DNA of 43,135 bases from NCBI RefSeq assembly GCF_003859795.1, contig NZ_RQYI01000021.1, positions 1 through 43,135 on the forward strand, in the 5' to 3' direction. This stretch comes from Alloprevotella sp. OH1205_COT-284 (GTDB lineage: Bacteria; Bacteroidota; Bacteroidia; Bacteroidales; Bacteroidaceae). The notes under the pieces were generated by a model. That model was not told the origin of the DNA, searched no databases, and saw only the letters and a program-made list of their open reading frames with translations. Position numbers and translations under genes: made by a program. This document shows positions 1-9,855 of the stretch, piece after piece (position 1 is the first letter of the stretch; each line of letters opens with the position of its first letter).

Positions 1-84
1 AAATTCTAAGTAACGAGTAGAAAATTCTAAGTAACGAGTAGAAAATTCTAAGTAACGAGTAGAAAATTCTAAGTAACGAGTAGA
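1..84. repeat. Four tandem 21-base units (AACGAGTAGAA boxes)
   Basis: Four copies of a 21-base unit begin at 1, 22, 43 and 64, each containing the core AAGTAACGAGTAGA. The array may continue to the left of the window. The same core occurs twice at 10302-10342 and three times, inverted, at 21124-21182, where it forms one end of a longer non-coding element. Here the boxes point the same way as at 10.3 kb, so the body of a third element copy could lie just outside the window on the left. No coding function is apparent. Confidence 0.9.
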
Positions 85-201
85 ATTTTCCACTCCTCTC
101 GCAGGCCTTCGGTTTTCTCCGGCTCTTTTCGCTCAAAAAGTAGAACACATCTTTTTCCGACATGCCGTCGAAAAAAACATTGCTCCGATTTCAAGTTCTC
201 C

Positions 202-2796
202 TTATGCGTCCGTGCGCAAGGTTTTCCAAGTCAGACCGTCAGCAGGACGTGCTTCTTTGAGCACAAAAGAAATCAGCAAAGCCACCATTACACTGACCAC
301 CAACCCAATGGCACCGTAAAGCAGGAATGAAGCCTCCGTGAAATATTTCGTAAGAAAAACGGCACACACACCGCTCAGGAAACCCCACAACGCCGCTTTG
401 CCGCCGATGCGGGGGAAGAAAATACCCATCAGAAACAAACCGCCCAATCCGGAAGAGAGCAAACCGAGGATTTCTTGGAAGAAATCGAGCAGCGAGATGA
501 TGTCCCAAGTGGCCATAAGCAAGGCTATCAGCATACCGACAAAACCGGCAACGAGGCTGGAAGTTCGGGCGCAAAACAACAGTTTTCGGCTGTCGGCCGA
601 GGGACGATAACGCTTATAAAAATCAATGGAAAAAGCCGTGGCCACAGAGTTGATGTTGCTCGAAATCGTGCTCATTGTGGCCGAGAAAATGGCTGCAATG
701 AGCAACCCAGCCACACCGGCCGGGAGCTTACTCATGATGTAGAAAGGAAAGATAATGTCGTTTTTTGTCATGGTGAAATCCATCTCCGCCGGATGCGTTT
801 TGAAATAGGTGTACAATCCTGCACCAATCACAAAAAACACGATGCTGACAAACACGCTCATCACACCATTCATCAAAATAGAACGCCGAGCTGCTTTCTC
901 GTCTTTTGTCGTGAGATAACGTTGAATCACTGTTTGATCCGAGGTATAGGAAATCAGATTGTTGGCCATTCCACCGATGATGATTACCCAAAATGTCGCA
1001 CTTTTATAAGACAAACTCCAATCAAACAAACGAAACTTATCGTCGGCCGTGGCGATCGTCCAAAATCCGCTCACGCCGCCTTCGGTGCCGACAACGAGAT
1101 AGATCACGGCGAGCACCGCACCTCCGACCAAGATAAAACCCTGAACGACATCGCCCCACACCACAGCTTCAACACCTCCCATTGTGCAATAAAGAATGGT
1201 AATGACAGCCATGAGGACGATGCAAATATAGATGTCGATGCCCGTCACGGCCGTCAACGCCAATGAAGGCAAATAGAGCACGAGTGCCATGCGTGCCACC
1301 ATGAAAACAATAAAAAGAGCAGAAGCCATCAGGCGAATGGTGGTGTTGAAACGCTGTTCGAGATACTCATAGGCCGACGTGACTTGCAGCCGGCGAAAGA
1401 ATGGAAGATAGTAGTGGATCACGGGGAAAGAAACCAACAAGATCGTCACCAACATGGGATAGTAAGTCCAATCGGTGGCAAATGCCTTGGCCGGATAGGC
1501 CATGTAGGTAATGGCCGAGAGCATCGTCGCATAGATGCTGATTCCGGCCGCCCACCAAGGAATGCGGCCGCCTCCTTTGAAAAAGTCGTCGGCTCCGTTT
1601 TCGCGTTTCATGAAGTAGTAGCCAAGTGCCACCATACCCAACAGATAAGCCACCAAAACGACTTGATTGAGCCAACCAAATTCGGCACTCGACGACATCT
1701 TGACGGCAGTCACCGCCGTCGAGCGAATGCCGGGCTTGGATTCGCCATTGACAACAACCCACTCTCCGTTGAAAGGCACAACGGAAGCCCCGGCACGCGC
1801 CAACAAAGGAGAGGCTTCCCCTTCCGTCCAAGCATCGGTAATGGTGTTGTAGACCAAAACATGCTTTCTGAAACGATACCAATCTTCGGGGTGTTTCAAA
1901 TAATCCTCTCCCCACTCTCGGCGCAACGCCTTCTCGAAGATCTCTTTATCGACTCCGCCGAAACAAATAACGAACTGGCTGCCGGAAGCCACGGCAGACG
2001 CTCCCACCAAAGCGATCTCTTTTGCCGATGAGACCATAGGAGAGGTTTTCCGCCAGCACATCTGCCTGATATCCAACACAAAGCCCATTCGACTCGTGCC
2101 GAGGGCAGCATCCTCAAAACCGCCCAAGACAAGAAACAATGCCCCCGTTGCACCATTCTGCACGACGGAAGTGGGCTGAATCAGTCCTTCGACAGGCAGA
2201 GGCGGCAGTGCCTCCCAAGTAGGATTTTTCGCCGACAGGTTCATGCGGTGGCAGGTGCGCAAGAGTTTCCCGCTGCCGTCGGTTCCGCCGGCCACATAAA
2301 CGTATCCGTCGTTGCCCCAAGCGGCCGTTCCGTTGTAACGCTCTTCGGGCATCGGCGGAAGTTGCCGATAAACGCAACGCCTTTCTTTTTCCTCCCACTG
2401 CAACAAGCCCACATCGGCGTATGCCTTTCGGCCGTCAAACCCTCCGAGGCAAAGCACTCCGGATCGAGTGGTCACACAAGCACCATAGGCCAAAGGGCGA
2501 GGCAGACGGCCAGCGTTTTTCCAAGTGTTTCCGTCGAGCACGAAGATTTGGTCATAAAACACTTTTTCTCCTCCTTCGGCCGCAGAGGCATGCGGAAAAT
2601 TGCATCCGCCGGCCAACACGATTTTATCCGAAAGCACTCCCGAAAAAGCACCCGACACACCTTGACCGGAACTTACTTCCAACGGAGCAACAGTTCTAAA
2701 AGACAATCTGTTATATGCATTCACTTGTTTGTTTGCTGAAACATCGTTCAAAAAAAACAAACACAACACACACAGCAAGAAGAAGGCTTTTTTCAT
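202..2796 (-). CDS. NanM-like Kelch mutarotase fused to sodium:solute symporter (probable sialic acid uptake)
   Basis: The ORF could start further upstream, but the ATG at 2796 gives a normal signal peptide (MKKAFFLLCVLCLFFL...), so I use 864 residues. Residues of about 30-370 are Kelch-like repeats with recurring GG and W/Y positions, resembling N-acetylneuraminate epimerase (NanM/YjhT). From about residue 375 to the end there are about 13 hydrophobic segments of the SSS family, including the conserved stretch SAITYMAYPAKAFATDW. NanM enzymes interconvert sialic acid anomers and SSS carriers import substrates with sodium. The fusion therefore suggests that anomer conversion in the periplasm is coupled to uptake through the inner membrane. 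The sialic acid substrate is inferred from the Kelch domain; another sugar acid is possible. The gene is transcribed alone, away from ribH. Confidence 0.85.
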   Translation of the reverse strand: MKKAFFLLCVLCLFFLNDVSANKQVNAYNRLSFRTVAPLEVSSGQGVSGAFSGVLSDKIVLAGGCNFPHASAAEGGEKVFYDQIFVLDGNTWKNAGRLPRPLAYGACVTTRSGVLCLGGFDGRKAYADVGLLQWEEKERRCVYRQLPPMPEERYNGTAAWGNDGYVYVAGGTDGSGKLLRTCHRMNLSAKNPTWEALPPLPVEGLIQPTSVVQNGATGALFLVLGGFEDAALGTSRMGFVLDIRQMCWRKTSPMVSSAKEIALVGASAVASGSQFVICFGGVDKEIFEKALRREWGEDYLKHPEDWYRFRKHVLVYNTITDAWTEGEASPLLARAGASVVPFNGEWVVVNGESKPGIRSTAVTAVKMSSSAEFGWLNQVVLVAYLLGMVALGYYFMKRENGADDFFKGGGRIPWWAAGISIYATMLSAITYMAYPAKAFATDWTYYPMLVTILLVSFPVIHYYLPFFRRLQVTSAYEYLEQRFNTTIRLMASALFIVFMVARMALVLYLPSLALTAVTGIDIYICIVLMAVITILYCTMGGVEAVVWGDVVQGFILVGGAVLAVIYLVVGTEGGVSGFWTIATADDKFRLFDWSLSYKSATFWVIIIGGMANNLISYTSDQTVIQRYLTTKDEKAARRSILMNGVMSVFVSIVFFVIGAGLYTYFKTHPAEMDFTMTKNDIIFPFYIMSKLPAGVAGLLIAAIFSATMSTISSNINSVATAFSIDFYKRYRPSADSRKLLFCARTSSLVAGFVGMLIALLMATWDIISLLDFFQEILGLLSSGLGGLFLMGIFFPRIGGKAALWGFLSGVCAVFLTKYFTEASFLLYGAIGLVVSVMVALLISFVLKEARPADGLTWKTLRTDA

Positions 2797-3068
2797 GGTA
2801 TTTTTTGAGGAAAAGGTACTGCCCGACTTCGTCGAAACAGATAAACGAACGATTTGGAAAAACAAGAAAAAGCAACGGCTCTTTCGCACACCGTGCCCTT
2901 ACGGTAAGAACAGAAAAATGAGGCAGACAACTCACGATGAAAGGCAAAGGATGCCATTCTGCCTGTTGTCCGAACAGATTGCCCTCCCAAAGTCATTTCT
3001 CCCTCCCTTCGGGTCACGGAGCAATTCTCTTTGGCGGGCAATCGTTTGCAGCGAAAAACGGAAAAGGC

Positions 3069-3551
3069 TTATTCAAAAGACTTCATAAAGTCCACCATCT
3101 TGATGGCCGTTATGGCAAACTCCTTTCCTTTGTTCATCTTCGTTCCCGAACGTTCCAAGGCTTGCGCTTCGGTATTGACCGTGAGGACGCCGTTGATGAT
3201 AGGAATTTTTCCGGTGGCATTGAGTTTTACAAGTCCTTGGGTCGTGCCTTCGCAAATATAGTCGAAATGGGGCGTATCGCCCTTGATCACGCAGCCTATG
3301 GCGATAATGGCGTCGATATAACCATGTTGGGCAAATTGAGAACAACCGTAAATCAATTCAAAACTTCCCGGCACACGCCGTACGGTAATGTTGGTTTCGG
3401 CCACCCCGTGTTGAAGAAGCGTCTTGATGGCATTGTTGAGCATTTCCTCTGTGATGTGGCTGTTCCATTCGGTCGTAATGATCCCGAAACGCATAAAAGA
3501 AGCATCGGGAATACTGTTTGAGGTGTTGTCAAGAAAATTAAAATCGGACAT
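3069..3551 (-). CDS. ribH: 6,7-dimethyl-8-ribityllumazine synthase
   Basis: This 160-residue cytosolic enzyme carries out the penultimate step of riboflavin synthesis, condensing the ribitylamino-pyrimidinedione with dihydroxybutanone phosphate. Length and motifs fit the family: PGSFEL at about 61-66, GCVIKGDTPHFDYIC at 86-100 with the catalytic His95, then GVLT and QALERSG near the C-terminus. It follows the membrane TPR gene on the same strand with a 128-base gap that contains a strong hairpin with a U-rich tract. That hairpin ends close to the start codon, so ribH may be attenuated relative to the upstream gene. No FMN riboswitch is recognisable. Other riboflavin genes are not in the window. 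Confidence 0.97.
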   Translation of the reverse strand: MSDFNFLDNTSNSIPDASFMRFGIITTEWNSHITEEMLNNAIKTLLQHGVAETNITVRRVPGSFELIYGCSQFAQHGYIDAIIAIGCVIKGDTPHFDYICEGTTQGLVKLNATGKIPIINGVLTVNTEAQALERSGTKMNKGKEFAITAIKMVDFMKSFE

Positions 3552-3555
3552 GTCG

Positions 3556-3627
3556 AAAAAAGAAAAAAGAAAAAAGAGGAATTAGGCAGCACAAGCTCTT
3601 CCAAAGATGGCTCTGTCCTAATTCCTC
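3556..3627 (-). terminator. Hairpin with U-rich tract between the TPR gene and ribH
   Basis: GAGGAATTAGG at 3576-3586 pairs perfectly with CCTAATTCCTC at 3617-3627 (11 base pairs, 30-base loop). On the minus strand it is followed by a T-rich run covering 3575-3556. This looks like an intrinsic terminator, yet it sits within 25 bases of the ribH start, so it could act as an attenuator in the ribH leader rather than a simple end of transcription. Confidence 0.7.
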
Positions 3628-3679
3628 GTTTTATAGTTGTTGATTTATATTTCGTCTAAAAACAAACGATCACGTCGGC

Positions 3680-4375
3680 TTACTGCGTACGTTGAATATA
3701 TTTGTCGATTTCAGCACCGACCACGGCTCCGTTTTGGTCGTTCACCATGGAATATTGGCTGGTGGGATAATCTGTTTTGATTTTGGTGTAAATTTTGTTG
3801 GCTTCCTCCTTTTTGTTTTGGCTTTCAAGGATTTCTCCGGCTTGTATGAGATACAGCGGCGATAGAGCGGGATTGTCGGCTTTGTCAGCAGCCTTTTTGA
3901 AGTAAGAAACAGCCTTATCCAACTGCTTTTCGGCAACATAAGCATTTGCCAATGCAGCAAGAGCGTTGGGCGAAATGCTGGCATCTCCTTTGGGAGAGAA
4001 AGCCTCCAAATGCTCAATGGCCTTTTTGTATTCTCCTTTGTTGAAATAAGAAAGACCTACGTAAAGATGGGCGATGTTGGCCGCATCGGTAAAAGCATAG
4101 TCAGATGCGATTTTCTCATAACCTTTGAAAGTTGCGCCATCGCCTTTGAGGGCTTTGTCCCACTCACCGGTAACGAAATACTTCTGACCGAGCGCAATTT
4201 CAGCTTGGGCTTTTTCGTTTTGGGCATTAAGATAATAAACAGCCCCCACTCCCAATGCCACAACGGCAGCAATGGCTACGGCCGAAAGGATGAGAATTTT
4301 CTTGTACTTAGCAATGAATGCTTCTGACTTGGCGATGGTTTCGTTTACGTCGAGGATTTGATTCTGTTGGCTCAT
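3680..4375 (-). CDS. Inner-membrane tetratricopeptide repeat protein
   Basis: The 231-residue protein has a short cytosolic N-terminus, one transmembrane segment at about residues 27-48, and then a soluble region with degenerate TPR units (for example AHLYVGLSYFNKGEYKKAIEHLEAF and ALANAYVAEKQLDKAVSYFKKAA). It resembles the small YfgM-like membrane TPR proteins that commonly lie beside ribH in Bacteroidales. Its partner proteins are unknown. TPR proteins of this type usually act as periplasmic scaffolds or chaperone partners, but that is inference. A TAATTTTG box lies 47-54 bases upstream. It is first in the TPR-ribH unit and divergent from recF. Confidence 0.85.
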   Translation of the reverse strand: MSQQNQILDVNETIAKSEAFIAKYKKILILSAVAIAAVVALGVGAVYYLNAQNEKAQAEIALGQKYFVTGEWDKALKGDGATFKGYEKIASDYAFTDAANIAHLYVGLSYFNKGEYKKAIEHLEAFSPKGDASISPNALAALANAYVAEKQLDKAVSYFKKAADKADNPALSPLYLIQAGEILESQNKKEEANKIYTKIKTDYPTSQYSMVNDQNGAVVGAEIDKYIQRTQ

Positions 4376-4421
4376 GATATGTTTTATTTATATATGCAGA
4401 CGATTATCACACAATGTGGCG

Positions 4422-4429
4422 CAAAATTA
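4422..4429 (-). promoter_or_regulatory. Promoter -7 box for the TPR-ribH unit
   Basis: On the minus strand this reads TAATTTTG, a full match to the Bacteroidetes TAnnTTTG element, 46 bases before the TPR start codon. A clear TTTG at -33 is not visible. The 372-base divergent gap (4376-4747) holds no other gene. A plus-strand TAATTTTG at 4524-4531 could serve recF but lies over 200 bases from its start. Confidence 0.5.
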
Positions 4430-4747
4430 CTATATTATAGGAGATTGACGAAGGAAAAACCTTTTTTTTTAACCCACGGCAGAAAAATAAGGGCTTTTTC
4501 TTCGATTTTTAATTTCACACCGCTAATTTTGCATATCAAGCAGGTATTGAAAATAAAACGACACTTCTTCGTAGACCGTTGTTTTTCTTTGACCTCATCT
4601 TTGCCTTTCGTTTTCACCATTCCGCCATTGGCGACCAGTCGTGTAGCCCGCCGCTCCTTCTGCTCGCCGGCAGACTGACGAAAAACAAGAGCAAATCCAA
4701 TATCAATTCATGCTCAACGCCTACTGAACAGAAATGAACTTTACCGC

Positions 4748-5869
4748 ATGATTTTAGAAGAGCTTTCCATTCTGAACTATAAAAACCTCGAACAAGCCGA
4801 TTTGAGTTTGTCTCCAAATGTGAATTGCCTGATTGGTGCCAACGGCATGGGAAAAACCAATGTTTTGGATGCCGTGTATTTTCTCTCTTTCGGCAAGAGC
4901 GCATCTACCCAAACCGACAGCCAATGCATACGACACGAAGCGGACTTCTCGATGCTGCAAGGACGCTATCGAAATCATTCGGGAGAGGAAGAAATCATTT
5001 CTTGCGGCATCAAACGCGGACAGCGCAAAAGAATGAAACGCAACGACAAGGAATATAAACGTCTGAGCGAACATCTCGGCCTGATCCCGCTGGTCATGAT
5101 TTCGCCCTCCGACAGTATGTTGATTGCAGGAGGAAGCGAGGAAAGAAGAAAATTTCTGGACATCGTCATCACGCAGACATCGACACGCTACACGGAAGCC
5201 TTGATTCGCTACAACAAAACATTGCAGCAACGAAATGCCCTCTTAAAACAAGAAAACGAAACGGACTGGTGTGTGTGTGGAGTGTTGGAAGAGATGATGG
5301 CGGCCGACGCAGAAATAATATACGCAGAGCGTCAAAACACCATACGCGACTTCTTGCCCATTTTCAAAGAGATGTATGCCCGTCTGTGTAATCGCACGGA
5401 TGAAAAGGTCGATATTATTTATGAAAGCCACGGAGAACGCGGCGACTTATTATCGCTCCTGCAAAAAGGCAGAGAGAAAGAAAAGATTTTGGGCTACACG
5501 CTGTATGGCCCTCATAAAGACGACCTAAATCTGCTCATGAACGGATACAGCATTCGCAAGGAAGGCTCGCAAGGGCAGACCAAGACGTTTTTCATTGCCA
5601 TGAAATTGTCGCAATTCTTATACTTAAAGATGCAAGGCAAACAGAAATTGCCCATTCTTCTGCTCGACGACATTTTCGACAAATTGGACGCAGGGAGAGT
5701 GGGACGAATCGTGGACTATGTCAGCGGGGACACCTTCGGACAGATCTTCATCACCGACACCAACCGAGAACATTTAGATCGGATTTTGGCAGCCACGACA
5801 CGCAGCTACAAGCTCTTTCAAGTAGACAAGGGAAAAGTCAGCGAATTGATGATTTCCTCCCAAACGTAG
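4748..5869 (+). CDS. recF: DNA replication and repair protein RecF
   Basis: The 373-residue SMC-like ATPase binds single-strand gaps and helps load RecA during recombinational repair. Walker A (GANGMGKTN) is at residues 30-38, the ABC signature (SQGQTK) is near residue 275, and Walker B with the D-loop (LLLDDIFDKLD) is near 300. Length is normal for the family. The gene is divergent from the TPR-ribH unit and is followed, 73 bases downstream, by the DUF721 gene, a common neighbour in Bacteroidetes. Confidence 0.97.
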   Translation: MILEELSILNYKNLEQADLSLSPNVNCLIGANGMGKTNVLDAVYFLSFGKSASTQTDSQCIRHEADFSMLQGRYRNHSGEEEIISCGIKRGQRKRMKRNDKEYKRLSEHLGLIPLVMISPSDSMLIAGGSEERRKFLDIVITQTSTRYTEALIRYNKTLQQRNALLKQENETDWCVCGVLEEMMAADAEIIYAERQNTIRDFLPIFKEMYARLCNRTDEKVDIIYESHGERGDLLSLLQKGREKEKILGYTLYGPHKDDLNLLMNGYSIRKEGSQGQTKTFFIAMKLSQFLYLKMQGKQKLPILLLDDIFDKLDAGRVGRIVDYVSGDTFGQIFITDTNREHLDRILAATTRSYKLFQVDKGKVSELMISSQT

Positions 5870-5942
5870 GGCAAGGCCGAAACGCTTTTTGCCGACCCTT
5901 CGGGCATCGCCGAGGTGAGCCGGACGCAAAAAACACATCGTC

Positions 5943-6233
5943 ATGAAAAGAACGAAAGAACAATCCATTCAAGACGCCTTGCAACTGTTTCTACGCAGCA
6001 GCGGACTTGAAACGCCTTTATTACAACATCGGTTGATACAGGCTTGGCCGACGGTCGTCGGAAAAGAGGCGGCCTCTCAAACCCGTGCCGAGCGAATTTA
6101 CCAACAAACCCTATGGGTGAAAGTAGACTCTGCAACGCTGAGAGCGCATCTACACATGCAACGGCAGCAAATTGTTCGCAAGCTGAACGAAACGGTGAAA
6201 TCGCAGCTGATCAACGATTTGAAACTCTATTGA
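5943..6233 (+). CDS. DUF721 (DciA-like) protein
   Basis: The 96-residue protein matches the DUF721 pattern, with a central LIQAWPTVVG motif and a later beta-rich stretch (TLWVKVDSATLRAHLHM) followed by a helix. In other bacteria the family includes DciA, which helps load the replicative helicase in genomes that lack DnaC/DnaI. The position directly after recF supports a DNA-replication role. The functional assignment rests on family membership; the short length is normal for the Bacteroidetes form, which consists of the core domain only. Confidence 0.85.
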   Translation: MKRTKEQSIQDALQLFLRSSGLETPLLQHRLIQAWPTVVGKEAASQTRAERIYQQTLWVKVDSATLRAHLHMQRQQIVRKLNETVKSQLINDLKLY

Positions 6234-6354
6234 GATCGTCGTTTGAAAAGACATCGGCCTTTTGCACAAAAACACGACATGCGGTTTCCTGCTCTTTTCG
6301 CAACAAGGAGAGCAAGTATTCGTCCGCGCGATTTCGATATATGAAAAAAAACAC

Positions 6355-6362
6355 TACCTTTG
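6355..6362 (+). promoter_or_regulatory. Promoter -7 box for thyA-folA-nucleotidase
   Basis: TACCTTTG fits the TAnnTTTG consensus and has a TTTC about 20 bases upstream (6332-6335) in place of TTTG. It lies 115 bases before thyA and probably drives the three-gene unit that ends at 9551. Confidence 0.5.
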
Positions 6363-6477
6363 CCTCTGCGTTTCCCCGACGCTGAACAGACTTCCGTTTC
6401 ACGATCGTCTTCACACGTCCTCCTCTTGACGTACAAAGAAACGAAGCCGCAAACGAAAATATTCAAGGCCGAACTAT

Positions 6478-7272
<795 letters not shown>

Positions 7273-7311
7273 TTGCCTCTTTTTTCCGTTTTACCCTTTC
7301 TTTTATTCCGC

Positions 7312-7800
7312 ATGCTTACTATAATTTGTGCCTTGGCAGAAAATGGAGGAATCGGTTTTCGCAATCGGTTGCTTTATCCGCTACGCGAAGACCTGCTGCG
7401 CTTCAAGCGTTTGACCACGGGAAATACCATTATCATGGGGCGGCGCACATTTGAATCTCTCCCCAAAGGAGCATTGCCCAATCGGCGCAACATCGTGATT
7501 TCCCAAACGGTGTCCGACCCATGGGACAACACCGAAATCTACCCTTCTCTATCTGCCGCCCTCGAAGCATGCAGGGAAGAACAAGAGATTTTCGTCATCG
7601 GAGGAGCAAAGGTTTATGCCGAAGCTCTTCCCCTCGCCGATCGGCTTTGCCTCACCCACATTCACGCCACGCCGGCGGAAGCCGATACTTTTTTTCCACC
7701 GATCGATTTCAAAGAATGGGAGTGCGTTTTCAAAGAAAAACATCTTGCAGACGCTCTGAACGAACACGCTTTTACCTTTGCCGATTATCTCCGAAAATGA
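7312..7800 (+). CDS. folA: Dihydrofolate reductase
   Basis: The 162-residue enzyme reduces dihydrofolate to tetrahydrofolate with NADPH. I chose the ATG at 7312 because MLTIICALAENGGIG is the canonical N-terminus; an in-frame ATG at 7273 would add 13 non-conserved residues. Asp27 in LREDLLRFK matches the E. coli catalytic Asp27, and IMGRRTFESLP and VIGGAKVYAEAL are the NADPH-site motifs. Its stop codon overlaps the start of the next gene as ATGA, so the two are translationally coupled. Confidence 0.97.
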   Translation: MLTIICALAENGGIGFRNRLLYPLREDLLRFKRLTTGNTIIMGRRTFESLPKGALPNRRNIVISQTVSDPWDNTEIYPSLSAALEACREEQEIFVIGGAKVYAEALPLADRLCLTHIHATPAEADTFFPPIDFKEWECVFKEKHLADALNEHAFTFADYLRK

Positions 7801-9551
7801 AAAAAATCAACTGCCTACTCTCTTTTTTCCTCTTTCTAAATTCCGTCGTGCCTGCTGTTTCCAATTCAAACGCTCGTGAACTGCGTTTCTCCGTTCTTGC
7901 CACCTCCGACGTACATGGCAACTTTTTTCCGTACGATTTCATCGAACAAAAGCCCGCGGAGGGCGGACTGAGTCGTGTGGCGACCTATGTAAAAATGCTT
8001 CGAGAAAAACAAGGCAGATTCAACGTCGTGATGCTCGACAACGGAGATCTCTTGCAAGGACAGCCTTCGGCCTACTATTATAATTACGTCAATACCCAAA
8101 CTCCTCATCTTGCCGCACGGATGCTCAATCATTTGGACTATCTCTGCGCCACAATGGGAAATCACGACATCGAAATCGGGCGGCCTCACTACGATCGCTG
8201 GATGAACGATTGCGCGTTTGTCGTATTGGGAGCGAATGTCTTTGACACGGAAAAAAGCAAAAACTACCTCACCTCCTACATCATAGAAAAAGTGGGAGAT
8301 ATACGCATCGGCGTCATCGGACTCACTACGCCCGGCACTCCTCGTTGGCTTCCCGAAAACATCTGTAAAGGCTTGGAGTTTCGCGACCTCGTTTCGACCG
8401 CCCAACGCATCGTGCCCATCATTCGCAGAGCCGGAAAGGCAGACATCATCATTGCACTGATACATAGCGGAGTCGGCCCCGAAAACAGCCAAGAAAAGAT
8501 GCTCGAAAACGCCTCCGTTCAAGTGGCAGAATTGGTGCCCGACATCGATGTCGTGTTCTGCGGACACGACCATAGAATAGCCTCTCGCACGGTTGTCAAT
8601 AAACTTTCGGGGAAAAAGGTGGTTCTACTCAATCCTGCCGACAACGCTTTCCACGTCGCACAAGCGGACTTCACCTTATTGCTGGATGAAAACAAAAAGA
8701 TTGCCAAGAAACAAGTGAAAGGCAGCATCATAGACGTTCGCTCTTTGACACCGGACACTGCATTCACCGAAACCTTCCGCAAAGAGTTTGAAGAAGTGAA
8801 AAACTACACCGAACGCGTCATCGGGAACAACTCCAACCTCATCGACGCCCGCACTGCGTTGTTCGGCTCTTCTGCCATTGTCGATTACATACACCAACTG
8901 CAATTATCTCTCACCGGTGCCGAAATCTCTTTTGCCGCCCCTCTGTCTTTTGACGCCGTCATACCGATCGGCGACATCAAAGTGGCCGATATGTTCAAAC
9001 TGTACAAATACGAGAACAAACTTTGCGTCATGAAACTGAAAGGGTACGAAATCGTCAATTACCTCGAAGAAAGCTATGCTCGCTGGACTCGGCAGATGAA
9101 CTCCCCCACCGATCACATGCTGCCCTTGCGAAGCGATGCCGAGCATTTGCCACAACGTTGGCAGCGTTTGAAGAGTTCGGCCTATAATTTCTCATCCGCG
9201 GCCGGCATCAAATACACCGTCGATCTGCGGAAACCGAAAGGGCAAAAAATACAGGTGAAATCAATGGCCGACGGCAAGCAGTTTTACCCCAACAAGACAT
9301 ATAGTGTCGCCATCAACTCTTATCGGGCTGCCGGAGGAGGCGATTTACTGACGCATGGTGCACACATTCCGCAAAGTGAACTCAAACAACGCATCATCCG
9401 CACGCTTCCTCATGATATTCGCCACTACATCATGGAGGACATCTCCCAACATAAGAAACTGAATGCTCTCCCTCTTTTCCATTGGCGTTTCATACCGGAA
9501 GGTTGGGCGGCAAATGCTTCGGAACGAGATGCGGAAATTCTATTCAAATAG
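7797..9551 (+). CDS. Secreted bifunctional metallophosphatase / 5'-nucleotidase (UshA family)
   Basis: Starting at the ATG that overlaps the folA stop gives 584 residues with an N-terminal signal peptide (MKKINCLLSFFLFL...). The N-terminal half is a calcineurin-like metallophosphatase with the metal motifs SDVHG (Asp38, His40), DNGDLLQGQ, GNHD, IHSG and CGHDHR in order. The C-terminal half fits the 5'-nucleotidase C-terminal domain (PIGDIKVADMFKLYKYEN, NSYRAAGGGD). Such enzymes hydrolyse extracellular nucleotides to nucleosides in the periplasm. The substrate range is not fixed by the sequence. It is the last gene of the thyA-folA unit and is followed by a strong terminator. Confidence 0.92.
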   Translation: MKKINCLLSFFLFLNSVVPAVSNSNARELRFSVLATSDVHGNFFPYDFIEQKPAEGGLSRVATYVKMLREKQGRFNVVMLDNGDLLQGQPSAYYYNYVNTQTPHLAARMLNHLDYLCATMGNHDIEIGRPHYDRWMNDCAFVVLGANVFDTEKSKNYLTSYIIEKVGDIRIGVIGLTTPGTPRWLPENICKGLEFRDLVSTAQRIVPIIRRAGKADIIIALIHSGVGPENSQEKMLENASVQVAELVPDIDVVFCGHDHRIASRTVVNKLSGKKVVLLNPADNAFHVAQADFTLLLDENKKIAKKQVKGSIIDVRSLTPDTAFTETFRKEFEEVKNYTERVIGNNSNLIDARTALFGSSAIVDYIHQLQLSLTGAEISFAAPLSFDAVIPIGDIKVADMFKLYKYENKLCVMKLKGYEIVNYLEESYARWTRQMNSPTDHMLPLRSDAEHLPQRWQRLKSSAYNFSSAAGIKYTVDLRKPKGQKIQVKSMADGKQFYPNKTYSVAINSYRAAGGGDLLTHGAHIPQSELKQRIIRTLPHDIRHYIMEDISQHKKLNALPLFHWRFIPEGWAANASERDAEILFK

Positions 9552-9665
9552 CCCGATCAAAAAAACTGCTGATCACACTCTGTGTTTTCCCTCTTCCCTC
9601 TTGCCTCTCCCCCTCGTTTCTCTCGAAAGGCAACCCTCCAATCGTTTCTCCGATTTCATCATCGT

Positions 9666-9704
9666 GTCATCGCCAAGCTCTTTGACGAAGAGTTTGGCGA
9701 TGAC
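9666..9704 (+). terminator. Intrinsic terminator after the 5'-nucleotidase gene
   Basis: A 17-pair stem (9666-9682 with 9688-9704, one G-T pair) encloses a five-base loop and is followed by a T-rich tract (TTTATATTTTT). It ends the thyA-folA-nucleotidase transcript 115 bases after the stop codon. The sequence between it and 9855 holds no gene; it includes a run of eight G residues. Confidence 0.8.
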
Positions 9705-9855
9705 TTTATATTTTTGCAAAAGCATCTTTTGCCGTAAGTTTCAAAAAGCCTCCGTTCCCCTATTTCTCCGTGATGCGGCCGAACGCACCTTTGGGCGCAT
9801 CAATAGTGTTTTTTAAGGGGGGGGATTGCCCATTATGGGGGCGTATCCGATGTTT

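Noticed and set aside
3552-3679. FMN riboswitch before ribH
   Set aside because: The gap is too short and lacks the conserved RFN blocks; only a simple hairpin is present.
9463-9816. 117-codon frame overlapping the nucleotidase 3' end
   Set aside because: It overlaps the real gene and a terminator hairpin, and its translation has no recognisable features.
9816-9830. Run of eight G residues as a phase-variation tract
   Set aside because: It is not inside or just upstream of a credible gene, so slippage would have no visible target.
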